Source: Mycobacterium sp. D16Q13
GTDB taxonomy: Bacteria > Actinomycetota > Actinomycetes > Mycobacteriales > Mycobacteriaceae
Length of the DNA stretch: 64,000 nucleotides
Assembly: GCF_002013375.1 (NCBI RefSeq)
Contig: NZ_MAEW01000019.1
Span: forward strand, 78,103 to 142,102
Direction: 5' to 3'
The translations under genes were made by a program, and so were the position numbers. The notes under the pieces are model-generated. The model did no database searches. It saw only the letters and a program-made list of their open reading frames with translations, and was not told where the DNA came from. Below, in pieces: positions 1-9,545 of this stretch (position 1 is the first letter of the stretch; the number at the start of each line of letters is the position of its first letter).

Positions 1-206
1 AAGGTGGATCGGGCGGCGGCACCGTGGTGGCGCAGGGCGCACCCGAGGCGGTGGCACAGACCGCGGGCAGCTATACCGGTGAGTTCCTGGCAGACCTATT
101 GCCCAAGCCAGTCAGGAACGGTAAGACCCCCGCGAAGGCCCCGGCCAAGAGCACTGGAAAGCCGCCCGCCAAACCGCGTACCAGGAAGGTTGTCACGCCG
201 GTCTAG
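1..206 (+). CDS. uvrA: UvrA excinuclease subunit A, C-terminal end (partial)
   Basis: This is the 3' end of a gene that begins outside the window; codons run from position 3 to a TAG at 204-206. The visible residues start with a glycine-rich stretch followed by GTVVAQGAP and SYTGEFLADLL, which matches the end of the UvrA ATPase domain, the damage-recognition subunit of nucleotide excision repair. A Lys/Pro/Ala-rich tail of about 30 residues follows (KTPAKAPAKSTGKPPAKPR), longer than in many UvrA proteins and probably disordered. In M. tuberculosis uvrA (Rv1638) also precedes the Rv1638A-lysX-infC block, which supports the call. No catalytic motif is visible in this fragment. Confidence 0.88.
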   Translation, partial: GGSGGGTVVAQGAPEAVAQTAGSYTGEFLADLLPKPVRNGKTPAKAPAKSTGKPPAKPRTRKVVTPV

Positions 207-216
207 GGTGGCATTC

Positions 217-1698
217 ATGACTGACGCGGCAGTTGGTGAACCGTTCGTTCGTATCCTCGCCAACCTCGCGGAATCGTCGCCGGATGCCCCGGCGATCACC
301 TGCGGTACCGAGTCGGTCACGAGGGCGGAACTGGAGCGTCGTGCCACCGCCTTGGCACACGCGTATCACCGCCTCGGTGTACGGCAGGGCGACCTCGTCA
401 CCATCGGATTGCCCAACTCGGTGGAGTTCTTCGCCGCTCAGATCGCGGTATGGAAGCTCGGCGCCACCCCTCAGCCGGTGTCGTGGCGCCTGCCGCTCGC
501 GGAACGCCGGGCAATCGTCGAGCTCGCCGATTCCGCTCTCGTGGTGGGGGTGGACCCGGCTGATCATCCGGATCGCGTGTGTGTGCAGGCAGGATTCGAA
601 CCCCTAGCCGAAGATCAGGCCGCCGGGCCATTGCCTGAGGTGGTATCGCCGGCCTGGAAGGCGCCGACCTCCGGAGGCAGTACCGGGCGCCCCAAGATCA
701 TTCTCGCCCCCAGTCCCGCAGCCATCACCGGCCCGGCTGCCGGTGAGATGATGGGCATGCTGCCGGGTGATGCCCAGCTCGTCGCTGGTCCGCTGTATCA
801 CAATGCGCCGCTGATGTTTTCGTCATACGGGCTGCTGCTGGGCCATCATCTGATCGTCCAGCCGAAGTTTGACGCGCTGCAAGCGCTCGAACTGATCGAC
901 ACACACAAGGTCACCTGGTTGCAGGTGGTACCCACGATGATGTCGCGAATACTGCGTGAGGTTCGGCAGCATCCCGGTCAATTCGACCTGTCCACCATTC
1001 GGGTGCTGTGGCACATGGCCGCTCCGTGTCCGGTGTGGCTGAAACAAGCATGGATCGATCTGCTGGGCCCGGAGGTGATCTGGGAGTTGTACGCCGGCAC
1101 CGAGGCCATCGGCGGAACCATCATCACCGGACCGGAATGGTTGGCCCACCGCGGCTCCGTCGGCAAGCCTGCGCTCGGTGAACTGACGATCCTGGACGAG
1201 GAGGGAAATCCGTTGCCTTCCGGGGAGGTGGGAGAGATCTTCATGCGCCCGTGGGAAGGGACTCCCAAGCCCTACAAATACCTTGGCGCTGAGATCAAGC
1301 GGGTCGGAACGTGGGAATCCATCGGCGATCTCGGCTGGCTTGATGACGACGGCTACCTCTACATGAGTGATCGCCGTACCGACCTGATCGTGACAGGCGG
1401 AGCGAATGTGTTTCCCGCGGAAGTGGAATCCGTCATGAACGGTTACCCCGGAGTGGTCGACAGTGTCGTCGTGGGCCTACCCGATGACGACCTCGGGCAG
1501 ATCGTGCACGCGGTTGTACACGCCGAGGGAAACGTGACCGAAGACCAGCTGCGCGACTACCTGCTCGACGAGATTGTCCGGTATAAGGTTCCGCGCACCA
1601 TCGAGTTTGTCGCGGAGCCGCTTCGTGAGGACTCAGGCAAGGTGCGGCGCAGCCTCATTCGCGAGCAGGCGATTGCCCGTCGGGCCGCGACGGGCTAG
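217..1698 (+). CDS. FadD-like AMP-forming acyl-CoA synthetase
   Basis: A 493-residue member of the ANL superfamily, expected to activate a carboxylic acid with ATP and load it on CoA. The phosphate-binding loop TSGGSTGRPK is at residues 151-160, an adenine-motif variant YAGTEA near 292, the GDLGWLDDDGYLYMSDR hinge region near 369, and the catalytic lysine in DSGKVRRS near 475, so the enzyme looks complete. The substrate cannot be read from the sequence. ATG 217 lies 11 bases after the uvrA stop; an in-frame GTG at 208 is an alternative start. The gene is absent from the equivalent place in M. tuberculosis. Its last 44 bases overlap a convergent small gene. Confidence 0.9.
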   Translation: MTDAAVGEPFVRILANLAESSPDAPAITCGTESVTRAELERRATALAHAYHRLGVRQGDLVTIGLPNSVEFFAAQIAVWKLGATPQPVSWRLPLAERRAIVELADSALVVGVDPADHPDRVCVQAGFEPLAEDQAAGPLPEVVSPAWKAPTSGGSTGRPKIILAPSPAAITGPAAGEMMGMLPGDAQLVAGPLYHNAPLMFSSYGLLLGHHLIVQPKFDALQALELIDTHKVTWLQVVPTMMSRILREVRQHPGQFDLSTIRVLWHMAAPCPVWLKQAWIDLLGPEVIWELYAGTEAIGGTIITGPEWLAHRGSVGKPALGELTILDEEGNPLPSGEVGEIFMRPWEGTPKPYKYLGAEIKRVGTWESIGDLGWLDDDGYLYMSDRRTDLIVTGGANVFPAEVESVMNGYPGVVDSVVVGLPDDDLGQIVHAVVHAEGNVTEDQLRDYLLDEIVRYKVPRTIEFVAEPLREDSGKVRRSLIREQAIARRAATG

Positions 1699-1915
1699 CT
1701 TCCTCACGCATCGACCTGCGGATTTCCTCGAGCCGCTCGGCCGCTGCGCGGGCCCTGGCGTCGAACTGCTCCTCGACCGCGCGGCCCTCGTCGCTCTCGG
1801 CGTCCAGCTCAGCGGACCCGGCAGCCGTGCCGGATCGGGTTTCGATCTTCTCGCGCACCGACTCGAAGGTCGGCACACCGCTGTCGGTGTATCCCGGATC
1901 AGGCGTATCGGACAT
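1655..1915 (-). CDS. small charged coiled-coil protein (Rv1638A-like)
   Basis: An 86-residue protein rich in Glu, Arg and Ala. The C-terminal half (EEQFDARARAAAERLEEIRRSMREE) is predicted by eye to be a single amphipathic helix or coiled coil; there is no signal peptide or membrane segment. The place between uvrA/fadD and the esterase fits M. tuberculosis Rv1638A, a conserved protein of unknown function. The ATG at 1915 was chosen because a longer reading frame upstream would run into the neighbouring esterase gene. The final 44 bases overlap the end of the convergent acyl-CoA synthetase. No function can be assigned. Confidence 0.72.
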   Translation of the reverse strand: MSDTPDPGYTDSGVPTFESVREKIETRSGTAAGSAELDAESDEGRAVEEQFDARARAAAERLEEIRRSMREEASPSRPDGQSPARE

Positions 1916-1947
1916 ACCGCTCGACGCTACTCCGCCGCGCAGAACAG

Positions 1948-3315
1948 TCAGCGCGGCAACGGCACATCGGGCACCGTGGGCGTGCCGATCCGGCCCGCCA
2001 TCCAGGGGAGCGCCGAGGTGAACGCCGTCTGCGCGAACGGCCATTTGTGTTCGCCGGGCTTGTGCTGCACCGTGCATGAGATCCCTTGCGCCGCACCAAT
2101 CTCGCATAGGCGGTGCGCGGCACGGTCCTGATCGCTCAGTGGAACAGAGGCCGAGGCGCCCGGTGCCGCTCCGGTACTGGTGAGCGCTCCGGACCCCGCT
2201 CGGTGCAGTCCGTTGACGTCGAACCATCCGGCGGTGTTCGCATACCGCCCGTGACGTGACATCACCGTTGCCGGATCGAACTGCTCCCACGCCGACGTGT
2301 CACCGCCGAAAAGACGGGCAATGGTCTGTGTCTTGTTGCCGGTATTCGGCGACATGTCACCGGCGATGTCCTCGAAGGTGCTGAACAATTCGGGGTGTTT
2401 GACGGCAAGCGTCACCGCGCACGTGCCACCCATCGACCAGCCCACCACGCCCCAGTTCTGCGGCCGTGGACTGACTCCGAAGCGCGACACCATGAACGGG
2501 ACAACGTCCTTGGTGAGATGGTCGGCGGAGTTGCCGCGCGGGCCGTTCACACATTCGGTGTCGTTGTTGAACGAGCCACCGGCGTCGACGAACACCATGA
2601 CGGGCGCGTTCCCGCCATGCTGGCTGGCGAAGGCATCCGCCGCCTCGACCGCGTTCCCGCTGCGAATCCAGTCACTCGGGGTGTTGAACTCGCCGCCGAT
2701 CATCATGATTGTCGGCAGCTGGGTGCGGGTGGAGTCGAACCAGGCCGGGGGCAGGTAGACGATCTCCTGGCGATGGCGAAATCCACTGGCATCGGCCGGG
2801 ATGTCCACCGGTACGAGCTTGCCCTTCGTCATCGTCGGACCGCGGCGCTCCTCGCGAGCGGCCGTCACCGTGGCCATATCGGCCTGGTTGGGCAGCGGGC
2901 CGGCGGTCAACTGTGCCCAGCCGGACTGGACGCTGCGCACGTATCCCGTCCATTGATTCAGCATCAGCGATCCTGAAAGGAGCGCGAGCGGCACCGCGGT
3001 GATCGCGACCGCGCGACGCCACCAGTGCGCCGTGCGCCAGCCCACCAACAGGACCGTGGCGGCCACTCCGGTGAGTGCGATCCACACCCACAGCATGAGA
3101 GGGGCAGGATTTCCCCTATCGGCCCAGCCCTCGGAGTTGATGTACCAGTACGCCCACACGGCAAGCGTGGCGCCGACGGCCACCGCTACGGGTAACCAGC
3201 GCTGAAACCACTGACGACTACGCAGTCCTATCGCGATGACGAGCGCAAAACCGGCAATGACCTGCATGGAGACGGGGAAGCTCCCATGTAACAACGAGAT
3301 GTCATGACCGGACAC
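1948..3315 (-). CDS. membrane-anchored alpha/beta-hydrolase esterase (Rv1639c-like)
   Basis: A 455-residue protein with about four hydrophobic helices in the first 140 residues followed by a hydrolase of the esterase D / antigen-85-like fold. The nucleophile elbow GWSMGG is near residue 290 and a candidate catalytic His lies in GEHKWPF near residue 420. The substrate is probably an acyl ester of an envelope lipid or glycolipid, with the catalytic part outside the membrane; this is inference from the topology. The start MSGHDISLL at 3315 is followed at once by a hydrophobic helix. It has the same strand and order as Rv1639c, downstream of lysX with an 85-base gap. Confidence 0.85.
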   Translation of the reverse strand: MSGHDISLLHGSFPVSMQVIAGFALVIAIGLRSRQWFQRWLPVAVAVGATLAVWAYWYINSEGWADRGNPAPLMLWVWIALTGVAATVLLVGWRTAHWWRRAVAITAVPLALLSGSLMLNQWTGYVRSVQSGWAQLTAGPLPNQADMATVTAAREERRGPTMTKGKLVPVDIPADASGFRHRQEIVYLPPAWFDSTRTQLPTIMMIGGEFNTPSDWIRSGNAVEAADAFASQHGGNAPVMVFVDAGGSFNNDTECVNGPRGNSADHLTKDVVPFMVSRFGVSPRPQNWGVVGWSMGGTCAVTLAVKHPELFSTFEDIAGDMSPNTGNKTQTIARLFGGDTSAWEQFDPATVMSRHGRYANTAGWFDVNGLHRAGSGALTSTGAAPGASASVPLSDQDRAAHRLCEIGAAQGISCTVQHKPGEHKWPFAQTAFTSALPWMAGRIGTPTVPDVPLPR

Positions 3316-3400
3316 GCACCCATGATGGCCTAGTTACCTGTGAATTGTCTGTCAGGTATTTGACGAGTCCGGATACGGAATGCGAACGGATTCGCCGTGG

Positions 3401-6400
3401 TTACCGGGGTTTGGCGAGCGGGAACGGCAGGGTCTCGCGAATGCTGCGCCCCGTGATGAGCATGACCACGCGGTCGACCCCCATACCCATACCGCCAGTG
3501 GGCGCCATCGCGTACTCCATCGCACGCAGGAAGTCCTCGTCGAGTTCCATGGCCTCGGCGTCACCACCCGCCGCGAGAAGTGACTGCTCGTACAGGCGTC
3601 GCCGCTGCTCCACCGGGTCGGTCAACTCGGTGTACGCGGTGCCGAGCTCGACACCCCAGGCCACCAGATCCCACCGCTCAGCAAGACCGTCGATGCTCCG
3701 GTGCGGGCGCGTCAGCGGGGACACCGACACCGGAAAATCGCTGTAGAACGTGGGTGTGGTGGTGTGCTTTTCGACGAGCTGCTCGTAGAGCTCGAGCGCC
3801 AGGTGCCCGGCATCCCATCGCGGATTGAACTGCACCTCCGCTGACCGGCAGAACCTTTGCAGCGTAGGCACTTCCGTTGTGGCATCGACCTGTTCGCCGA
3901 GGGCTTCCGAGATCGCCTGGTGCACCGGGATGATCGGCCACTCGCCGCTGACGTCGACGGGGATCAGCTTTCCGTCCGCGCCTTCTCCGCCCGCCCGCAT
4001 CACCACTTCGCTGCCATGCGCCGCCTTGGCGGCGTTCTGGATCAGCTGTTGGGTTGTCTTGGCCCAGGTCAGATAATCGGCATGAGCCTGATACGCCTCC
4101 AGCAGGGTGAATTCGGGATTGTGGCTGAAGTCCACACCCTCATTGCGGAAGGCCCGGCCTAGTTCGAAGACCCTTTCCACGCCGCCCACGCAGAGTCGCT
4201 TGAGATACAGCTCGGGCGCGATGCGCAGATACAGGTCCAGGTTGTAGGCGTTGATATGCGTCAGGAATGGGCGAGCGTTGGCTCCACCGTGCACCTGCTG
4301 CAGGATCGGCGTCTCGACCTCTAAGAATCCCTGTGACAGCAAGGTGTTGCGCAGCGACGTGATGATCGCGCTGCGCGCCGCGATCTGATCTCTGGCCTCG
4401 GGGTTGATCGCCAGATCAAGGTATCGAGCGCGCACTCTTGCTTCGGGGTCGGTGAGACCCTTTCGCTTATCGGGCAACGGATGCAGGCACTTACCGATAA
4501 TTCGCCACGATCGCACCAGTACGGACCGCGTGCCATTGTGCGACTGACCCATGACCCCACTGGCCTCGACCAGGTCGCCGAGATCGATGGCAGCGGTGAA
4601 CTCTTCATGCAGGAGTGGGTCGTCGATGAGTAGCTGTACCTCTGCCGACCAGTCGCGCAGCTGCGCGAAAAGCACACCGCCATAGTCACGGATGCGCAGC
4701 AGGCGACCGCTGACGACTACCTCGGTACCGTCGGCGGCGGCCAGCGCCTCGGCAACGGTGTGGCTGGGCGGCGAGCCGACCGGATAGGCGTCGATTCCTC
4801 GCTCCTGCAAGGCCGCAAGCTTGCCAAGCCGCACCTTCACCTGCTCGGGGATCCGCTGCAGTGCCGTTGGCTGAGGCGGCAGGTCGGGCGCGGTGCCATC
4901 GTGGTGCAGCAGTCCGGTGGCCACGATGGCCTGCGGCACCGCACTGTATTGACCGGTGTGCCTTGGCTTGTCGCGGTTGCCGAACGGCAAGACCAGGAAC
5001 CCCTCGGCGATCACCGAAGCGATGCCGATCCGGGGGATGAGCCGGGCGTCCTCGTAGCAGGCGAATCGAGGCACCCATTCGGGTTGATACTTCACGTTGG
5101 AGCGGTACAGCTGCTCGAACTGCCAGAACCGTGAGGCGAACATCAACACCGAGCGCCACAGCCGGAGCACGGGGCCCGCTCCGATACGGGAGCCGTCCGC
5201 GTAGACCGAGCGGAACATCACGAAGTTGAGAGAAACCCGGGTGATTCCCATGGCCTCTGCCCGGGTGAGTAGCTCGGTAACCATGAATTCGATGGTGCCG
5301 TTGGGCGATTGACGCGAACGGCGCATCAATTCGAGGGACACCCCATTGGCTCCCCAGGGCACCAGTGACAGCATGGCGACGGCGTTGCCGTCGGGGTCGA
5401 CCGCCTCCACCAGCAGGCAGTCACCGTCGGTCGAGTCACCCAATCGCCCGAGGGCCATCGAGAATCCGCGTTCGGTATTGCCGTCGCGCCACATGTCGGC
5501 GTTGGCGATGATCTGTTTCGCCTCGTCCGCCGTCAATTCACGATGGCGGCGGATACGCACCGACAGTCCCGAGCGCCGGGCGCGGTTGACGGCCTGGCGG
5601 ACCGCCGCCATGTGCGGACCTGATATCGAGAATGACCGCGGGTACAGGATCGCCTCGTCGCCGAGTTCGAGTGCGTTCAGGCCGTGTTCGCGGTAGGCGA
5701 GCGCACCCTCGGCGCTCGCGCCCATCACCGCGGGCGCCCAGCCGTACGCCTGGCATACCTGTAGCCAGGCGGCAATGGCCTGGCTCCATGCTGTTTTGTC
5801 CCCGATGGGGTCCGCGCTGACCAGGCAGACGCCGACCTCCACGCGATATGTCACGGCCGCACGGCCGTTGGGCGCGAAGATCACCGCCTTGTCGCGCCGT
5901 GTCGCGAAGTATCCGAGGGAATCGTCCTGCCCGTACCGATCCAGTAGACCCCGAATCAGGGATTCGTCGTCGCCGGTCAGCGCATTGACCGCGCGCTGGG
6001 AGCGGAAGAGCACCACGGCCGCGGACATCAGGGCCAGCGCCCCAAACAGACCGAAGAGCCAGTTGAGGAACAGATGCGGATGACCGTCGAAGAACTCGTG
6101 GCCCGCGAGGGAGAACCCGGCCACACGGTTCAGCGCCCACCAGAAGCGATCGGATCGCGCCAAGGTCCCCGGAAACATCTCGGTGAGACTCCAGGCGACG
6201 ACTGTTCCGAGCGTCAATCCACCGATGAGCACGGCAACGGCCTTGACCGTCGCACCGCGCCGCACCTTCGCGTAAAACTCATGCCGCGCGAGGATCAGCA
6301 GGATGATCGTGCCGCCGTGGAGCACCAGCCCAAGGATCTCGACGGTGTCGCGATGCTGAATGAAACCGCCGATATTGAGGGCCGACAGCACCGACAGGTT

Positions 6401-6718
6401 GATCAGCAGGATCCACCACGCCATGCTCTTGCGCACCGCGAGTGCCGCCGCCAGCAGTGACAGCACGAAGGCCCACGCGAGGCTGGTGTCCGGCCAGTCG
6501 AACAGATACTCGTCGATAAATGCCCGGGGAACCTGTGTCAGGTGCCGGATGATCGGCGAGATACTCGACAGGAAGATCATCGCCGCGAAGACCCCGACGA
6601 GCCACCCGAAGAAGGTCGGTACCCAGTGCAGTGTCGAGGTGGGTGAGGGAATCGGCTTGGGGGTCTTGCCAATTCCCGGGCCGGCTAGTGGCGGTGAGAC
6701 AGAAACCTCAGATGTCAC
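3401..6718 (-). CDS. lysX: LysX: fused MprF-like lysyl-phosphatidylglycerol synthase and lysyl-tRNA synthetase
   Basis: An 1105-residue two-part protein. The first ~230 residues hold several membrane helices, followed by the MprF-type lysyl-transferase domain to about residue 590, and a complete class II lysyl-tRNA synthetase from about 610 to the end. Synthetase motif 2 (FELGRAFRNEGVDF) and motif 3 (GMGVDRVVMLITGRS) are intact. In mycobacteria LysX charges tRNA-Lys and transfers lysine to phosphatidylglycerol, which lowers the negative surface charge and gives tolerance to cationic peptides. The length is close to the M. tuberculosis protein (about 1170). ATG 6718 gives MTSEVSVSPP. It is probably a monocistronic transcript with the esterase downstream. 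Confidence 0.96.
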   Translation of the reverse strand: MTSEVSVSPPLAGPGIGKTPKPIPSPTSTLHWVPTFFGWLVGVFAAMIFLSSISPIIRHLTQVPRAFIDEYLFDWPDTSLAWAFVLSLLAAALAVRKSMAWWILLINLSVLSALNIGGFIQHRDTVEILGLVLHGGTIILLILARHEFYAKVRRGATVKAVAVLIGGLTLGTVVAWSLTEMFPGTLARSDRFWWALNRVAGFSLAGHEFFDGHPHLFLNWLFGLFGALALMSAAVVLFRSQRAVNALTGDDESLIRGLLDRYGQDDSLGYFATRRDKAVIFAPNGRAAVTYRVEVGVCLVSADPIGDKTAWSQAIAAWLQVCQAYGWAPAVMGASAEGALAYREHGLNALELGDEAILYPRSFSISGPHMAAVRQAVNRARRSGLSVRIRRHRELTADEAKQIIANADMWRDGNTERGFSMALGRLGDSTDGDCLLVEAVDPDGNAVAMLSLVPWGANGVSLELMRRSRQSPNGTIEFMVTELLTRAEAMGITRVSLNFVMFRSVYADGSRIGAGPVLRLWRSVLMFASRFWQFEQLYRSNVKYQPEWVPRFACYEDARLIPRIGIASVIAEGFLVLPFGNRDKPRHTGQYSAVPQAIVATGLLHHDGTAPDLPPQPTALQRIPEQVKVRLGKLAALQERGIDAYPVGSPPSHTVAEALAAADGTEVVVSGRLLRIRDYGGVLFAQLRDWSAEVQLLIDDPLLHEEFTAAIDLGDLVEASGVMGQSHNGTRSVLVRSWRIIGKCLHPLPDKRKGLTDPEARVRARYLDLAINPEARDQIAARSAIITSLRNTLLSQGFLEVETPILQQVHGGANARPFLTHINAYNLDLYLRIAPELYLKRLCVGGVERVFELGRAFRNEGVDFSHNPEFTLLEAYQAHADYLTWAKTTQQLIQNAAKAAHGSEVVMRAGGEGADGKLIPVDVSGEWPIIPVHQAISEALGEQVDATTEVPTLQRFCRSAEVQFNPRWDAGHLALELYEQLVEKHTTTPTFYSDFPVSVSPLTRPHRSIDGLAERWDLVAWGVELGTAYTELTDPVEQRRRLYEQSLLAAGGDAEAMELDEDFLRAMEYAMAPTGGMGMGVDRVVMLITGRSIRETLPFPLAKPR

Positions 6719-6758
6719 CTAGCGAGGATAGGCCGTGTAGCTGGGAGTTCACTGACGC

Positions 6759-7109
6759 TCAGCGCAAGTACTTCTCGCCGGGCCCCTGGCCGGGTTCGTC
6801 CGGGACGGCGCTGGCTTCGCGGAACGCCTTCTGCAGACTCTGCAATCCATCGCGGATCGGCGCGGCGTGCGGGCCCAGGTATTCGACCGAGGCCGCCACC
6901 AGACCGGCAAGTGCGGTGATCAGCCGGCGGGCCTCGTCGAGATCCCGATGTGGGCTTTCGTCGGGATCGGGGGAGGACAGGCCCAGTTTCTCGGCACTGG
7001 AGCTCATCAGCATCACAATGGCCTTGGTGATCACCTCGATCGCCGGGATATCGGCGAGCTCGCGGATCGACTCGGTGAGGGGCTCGTCGTGGTCAAGGTC
7101 ATCGGTCAC
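6759..7109 (-). CDS. DUF1844-family protein
   Basis: A 116-residue soluble protein with the DUF1844 core (SIRELADIPAIEVITKAIVMLMSSSAEKLG), a mostly helical small domain of unknown function found across Actinobacteria, often near infC as here. The GTG at 7109 (VTDDLDHDEP) was preferred over longer upstream starts because those lack family similarity. It is transcribed away from infC, so 7110-7396 is a divergent control region. The C-terminal tail (DEPGQGPGEKYLR) is likely disordered. No catalytic residues are recognised. Confidence 0.85.
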   Translation of the reverse strand: MTDDLDHDEPLTESIRELADIPAIEVITKAIVMLMSSSAEKLGLSSPDPDESPHRDLDEARRLITALAGLVAASVEYLGPHAAPIRDGLQSLQKAFREASAVPDEPGQGPGEKYLR

Positions 7110-7115
7110 GGCTGC

Positions 7116-7396
7116 TAGACTGTCATGCGCGACCGTTCCCGGCTCCGTCGGGGACATCAAGTGGAGTCCCGCTCCCACCGCTGGCCATACGGTACAGCGG
7201 TCCGGTCCAGCCACCTCCGGGTGGTTGTTCTGCGATCTGCAGAACGGCGTATGTCGTCGTGACCGGTCGGCTTCGGGCCCTGCCATGAGCAGGGCTTTTC
7301 TGTTCGTAATGAGCAGAGTGCTGATGGACCCCGCTTTATGTCCCTGTCGATCTGTGTTTCGGTCACGACAGTTAGAGGACGAGCCAGGGAGGCCAC
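7116..7396 (+). promoter_or_regulatory. infC operon promoter and structured leader
   Basis: A mycobacterial -10-like TAGACT sits at 7116-7121, which would give a transcript leader of about 270 bases before infC. The leader holds three simple hairpins in a row: CCACC/GGTGG (7211-7224), GTTCTGC/GCAGAAC with a 5-base loop (7227-7245) and GCCCTGC/GCAGGGC followed by TTTT (7277-7300). The last has the form of an intrinsic terminator. Long leaders with attenuators control IF3-L35-L20 operons in other bacteria, so transcription attenuation is a reasonable inference. A GGGAGG Shine-Dalgarno lies at 7387-7392. Confidence 0.6.
7277..7300 (+). terminator. candidate attenuator hairpin in the infC leader
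   Basis: The perfect 7-bp stem GCCCTGC (7277-7283) / GCAGGGC (7289-7295) encloses the loop CATGA and is followed at once by TTTTCT. It lies about 100 bases before the infC start and far from any upstream plus-strand gene, so it would stop leader transcripts, not read-through. Confidence 0.6.
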
Positions 7397-8011
<615 letters not shown>

Positions 8012-8041
8012 TACGGAAAACGAAGGACAGGGAACACCAAG

Positions 8042-8236
8042 ATGCCCAAGGCCAAGACCCACAGCGGTGCGTCGAAGCGCTTCCGCACCACCGGTAGCGG
8101 AAAGATCGTGCGCCAGAAGGCGAACCGTCGCCACCTGCTGGAGCACAAGCCCACCAGCCGCACCCGTCGTCTCGACGGCCGCGCCGTGGTTGCAGAGAAC
8201 GACGCCAAGCGCGTCAAGAAGATGCTGACCGGCTAG
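8042..8236 (+). CDS. rpmI: 50S ribosomal protein L35
   Basis: A 64-residue basic protein beginning MPKAKTHSGASKRF, the L35 signature, and ending KRVKKMLTG. It is a late-assembling component of the large subunit. It follows infC by 30 bases with the Shine-Dalgarno-like AAGGACAGGG upstream and precedes rplT, the standard order. The length is normal. Confidence 0.97.
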   Translation: MPKAKTHSGASKRFRTTGSGKIVRQKANRRHLLEHKPTSRTRRLDGRAVVAENDAKRVKKMLTG

Positions 8237-8304
8237 CAGCCGCGTTCACGACCACCCCAATACACAGCACCTGCATCACTAGAAATCACTAATAAGGAAT
8301 ACTT

Positions 8305-8694
8305 ATGGCACGCGTGAAAAGGGCCGTCAACGCCCAGAAGAAGCGCCGGACAATCCTGAAGGCCTCCAAGGGCTACCGCGGTCAGCGGTCGCGCTTGTAC
8401 CGCAAGGCCAAGGAACAGCAGCTGCACTCGCTGACCTACGCATACCGGGACCGTCGCGCCCGCAAGGGTGAGTTTCGCAAGTTGTGGATCGCGCGTATCA
8501 ACGCCGCGGCTCGCGCCAACGACATCACCTACAACCGATTCATCCAGGGCCTGAAGATCGCGGGCGTCGAGGTTGACCGCAAGAACCTCGCCGAGCTGGC
8601 TGTCAGCGATGCGGCCGCGTTCACCGCGCTGGTCGAGGTCGCCAAGGCCGCGCTGCCTGAGGACGTCAACGCTCCAGCCGGGGAAGCCGCCTGA
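8305..8694 (+). CDS. rplT: 50S ribosomal protein L20
   Basis: A 129-residue L20 beginning MARVKRAVNAQKKRRTILK, with the long basic N-terminal extension that threads into 23S rRNA and the C-terminal globular domain (NRFIQGLKIAGVEVDRKNL). It initiates large-subunit assembly; in several bacteria L20 also represses this operon by binding leader RNA. AAGGAATA lies just before the ATG. The 68-base gap from rpmI holds no hairpin that I can see. Confidence 0.97.
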   Translation: MARVKRAVNAQKKRRTILKASKGYRGQRSRLYRKAKEQQLHSLTYAYRDRRARKGEFRKLWIARINAAARANDITYNRFIQGLKIAGVEVDRKNLAELAVSDAAAFTALVEVAKAALPEDVNAPAGEAA

Positions 8695-8726
8695 GCAACT
8701 CGGCTCTGACTGAGCGGTCACAAACA

Positions 8727-9479
8727 GTGATCGACGCGGTCAAGCTGCACCGGCCCGCCGCCCGTCGGCGGGCCGGTCTTTTTCTGGCGGAAGGCCCCAA
8801 CCTGGTCGAGGCCGCACTGCGGTCCGGCGCGGTAGAACGTGTCTTCGCGACCGAGGCTGCGGCAGAGCGATTCGCGGGCCTCTTGGTTGACGCACCCATA
8901 CATCTGGTGACCGAACGTGCCGCGAAAGCATTGTCCGACACCGTGACTCCGGTCGGGCTGGTAGCCGAGTGCCGTTCCATCGCGGCCACGTGGCCTCAGA
9001 TCGTCGCGCTTTCACCACGGTTCATCGTTGTCGCCGTTGATATCTCGGAGCCGGGCAACGCGGGCACCCTGATTCGCGTTGCCGACGCGATGGGCGCCGA
9101 CGCCGTGGTACTGGCTGGTAACAGCGTCGACCCGTTCAACGGCAAGAGCCTGCGTGCCTCGGCGGGCAGCATTTTCAACATCCCCGTCATACCGGAGGGA
9201 GATGCGGCGTCGATCGCCGCGGACCTCACCGCGCGGGGTGGGGCAGTGCTGGCCACCACCCTCGACGGCGAGCTGTCGCTCGACGATGCCGATCCGGTGC
9301 TGGCCGGGGCCTGTGCCTGGATCTTCGGAAACGAAGCGCACGGGCTCGACAGCGCGACGGCCGCACTGGCTACACATCGGATCAGCATCCCGATGCGCGG
9401 GGGAGCCGAAAGCCTCAACCTGGCCAGCGCCGCGTCGATTTGCCTATACGCCACGGCGCGGATGCATCGCGGTCAATAG
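8727..9479 (+). CDS. tsnR: SpoU/TrmH-family rRNA 2'-O-methyltransferase (TsnR-like)
   Basis: A 250-residue SPOUT methyltransferase. The N-terminal substrate-binding part contains RRRAGLFLAEGPNLVEAAL; the SAM-binding trefoil knot motifs are DISEPGNAGTLIRVADAMGAD, IFGNEAHGL and the C-terminal SIPMRGGAESLNLASAASI. It is expected to methylate a ribose in 23S rRNA. The start is uncertain: GTG 8727 is the first standard start, but similarity to M. tuberculosis TsnR (LTERS..) begins at a CTG at 8706, which may be the real start. It follows rplT, as Rv1644 does, and is probably in the same transcript. Confidence 0.88.
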   Translation: MIDAVKLHRPAARRRAGLFLAEGPNLVEAALRSGAVERVFATEAAAERFAGLLVDAPIHLVTERAAKALSDTVTPVGLVAECRSIAATWPQIVALSPRFIVVAVDISEPGNAGTLIRVADAMGADAVVLAGNSVDPFNGKSLRASAGSIFNIPVIPEGDAASIAADLTARGGAVLATTLDGELSLDDADPVLAGACAWIFGNEAHGLDSATAALATHRISIPMRGGAESLNLASAASICLYATARMHRGQ

Positions 9480-9545
9480 CCTCCAGTACTATCCGACAAA
9501 GCCGTAACGACGAGTACTAGTAACTTCCACGGATCGAGGAACCTA

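Noticed and set aside
1655..2290. 211-residue minus-strand frame extending the Rv1638A-like gene upstream
   Set aside because: The extra N-terminal part lies inside the esterase gene in another frame and has no family-like sequence; the ATG at 1915 gives the conserved short protein.
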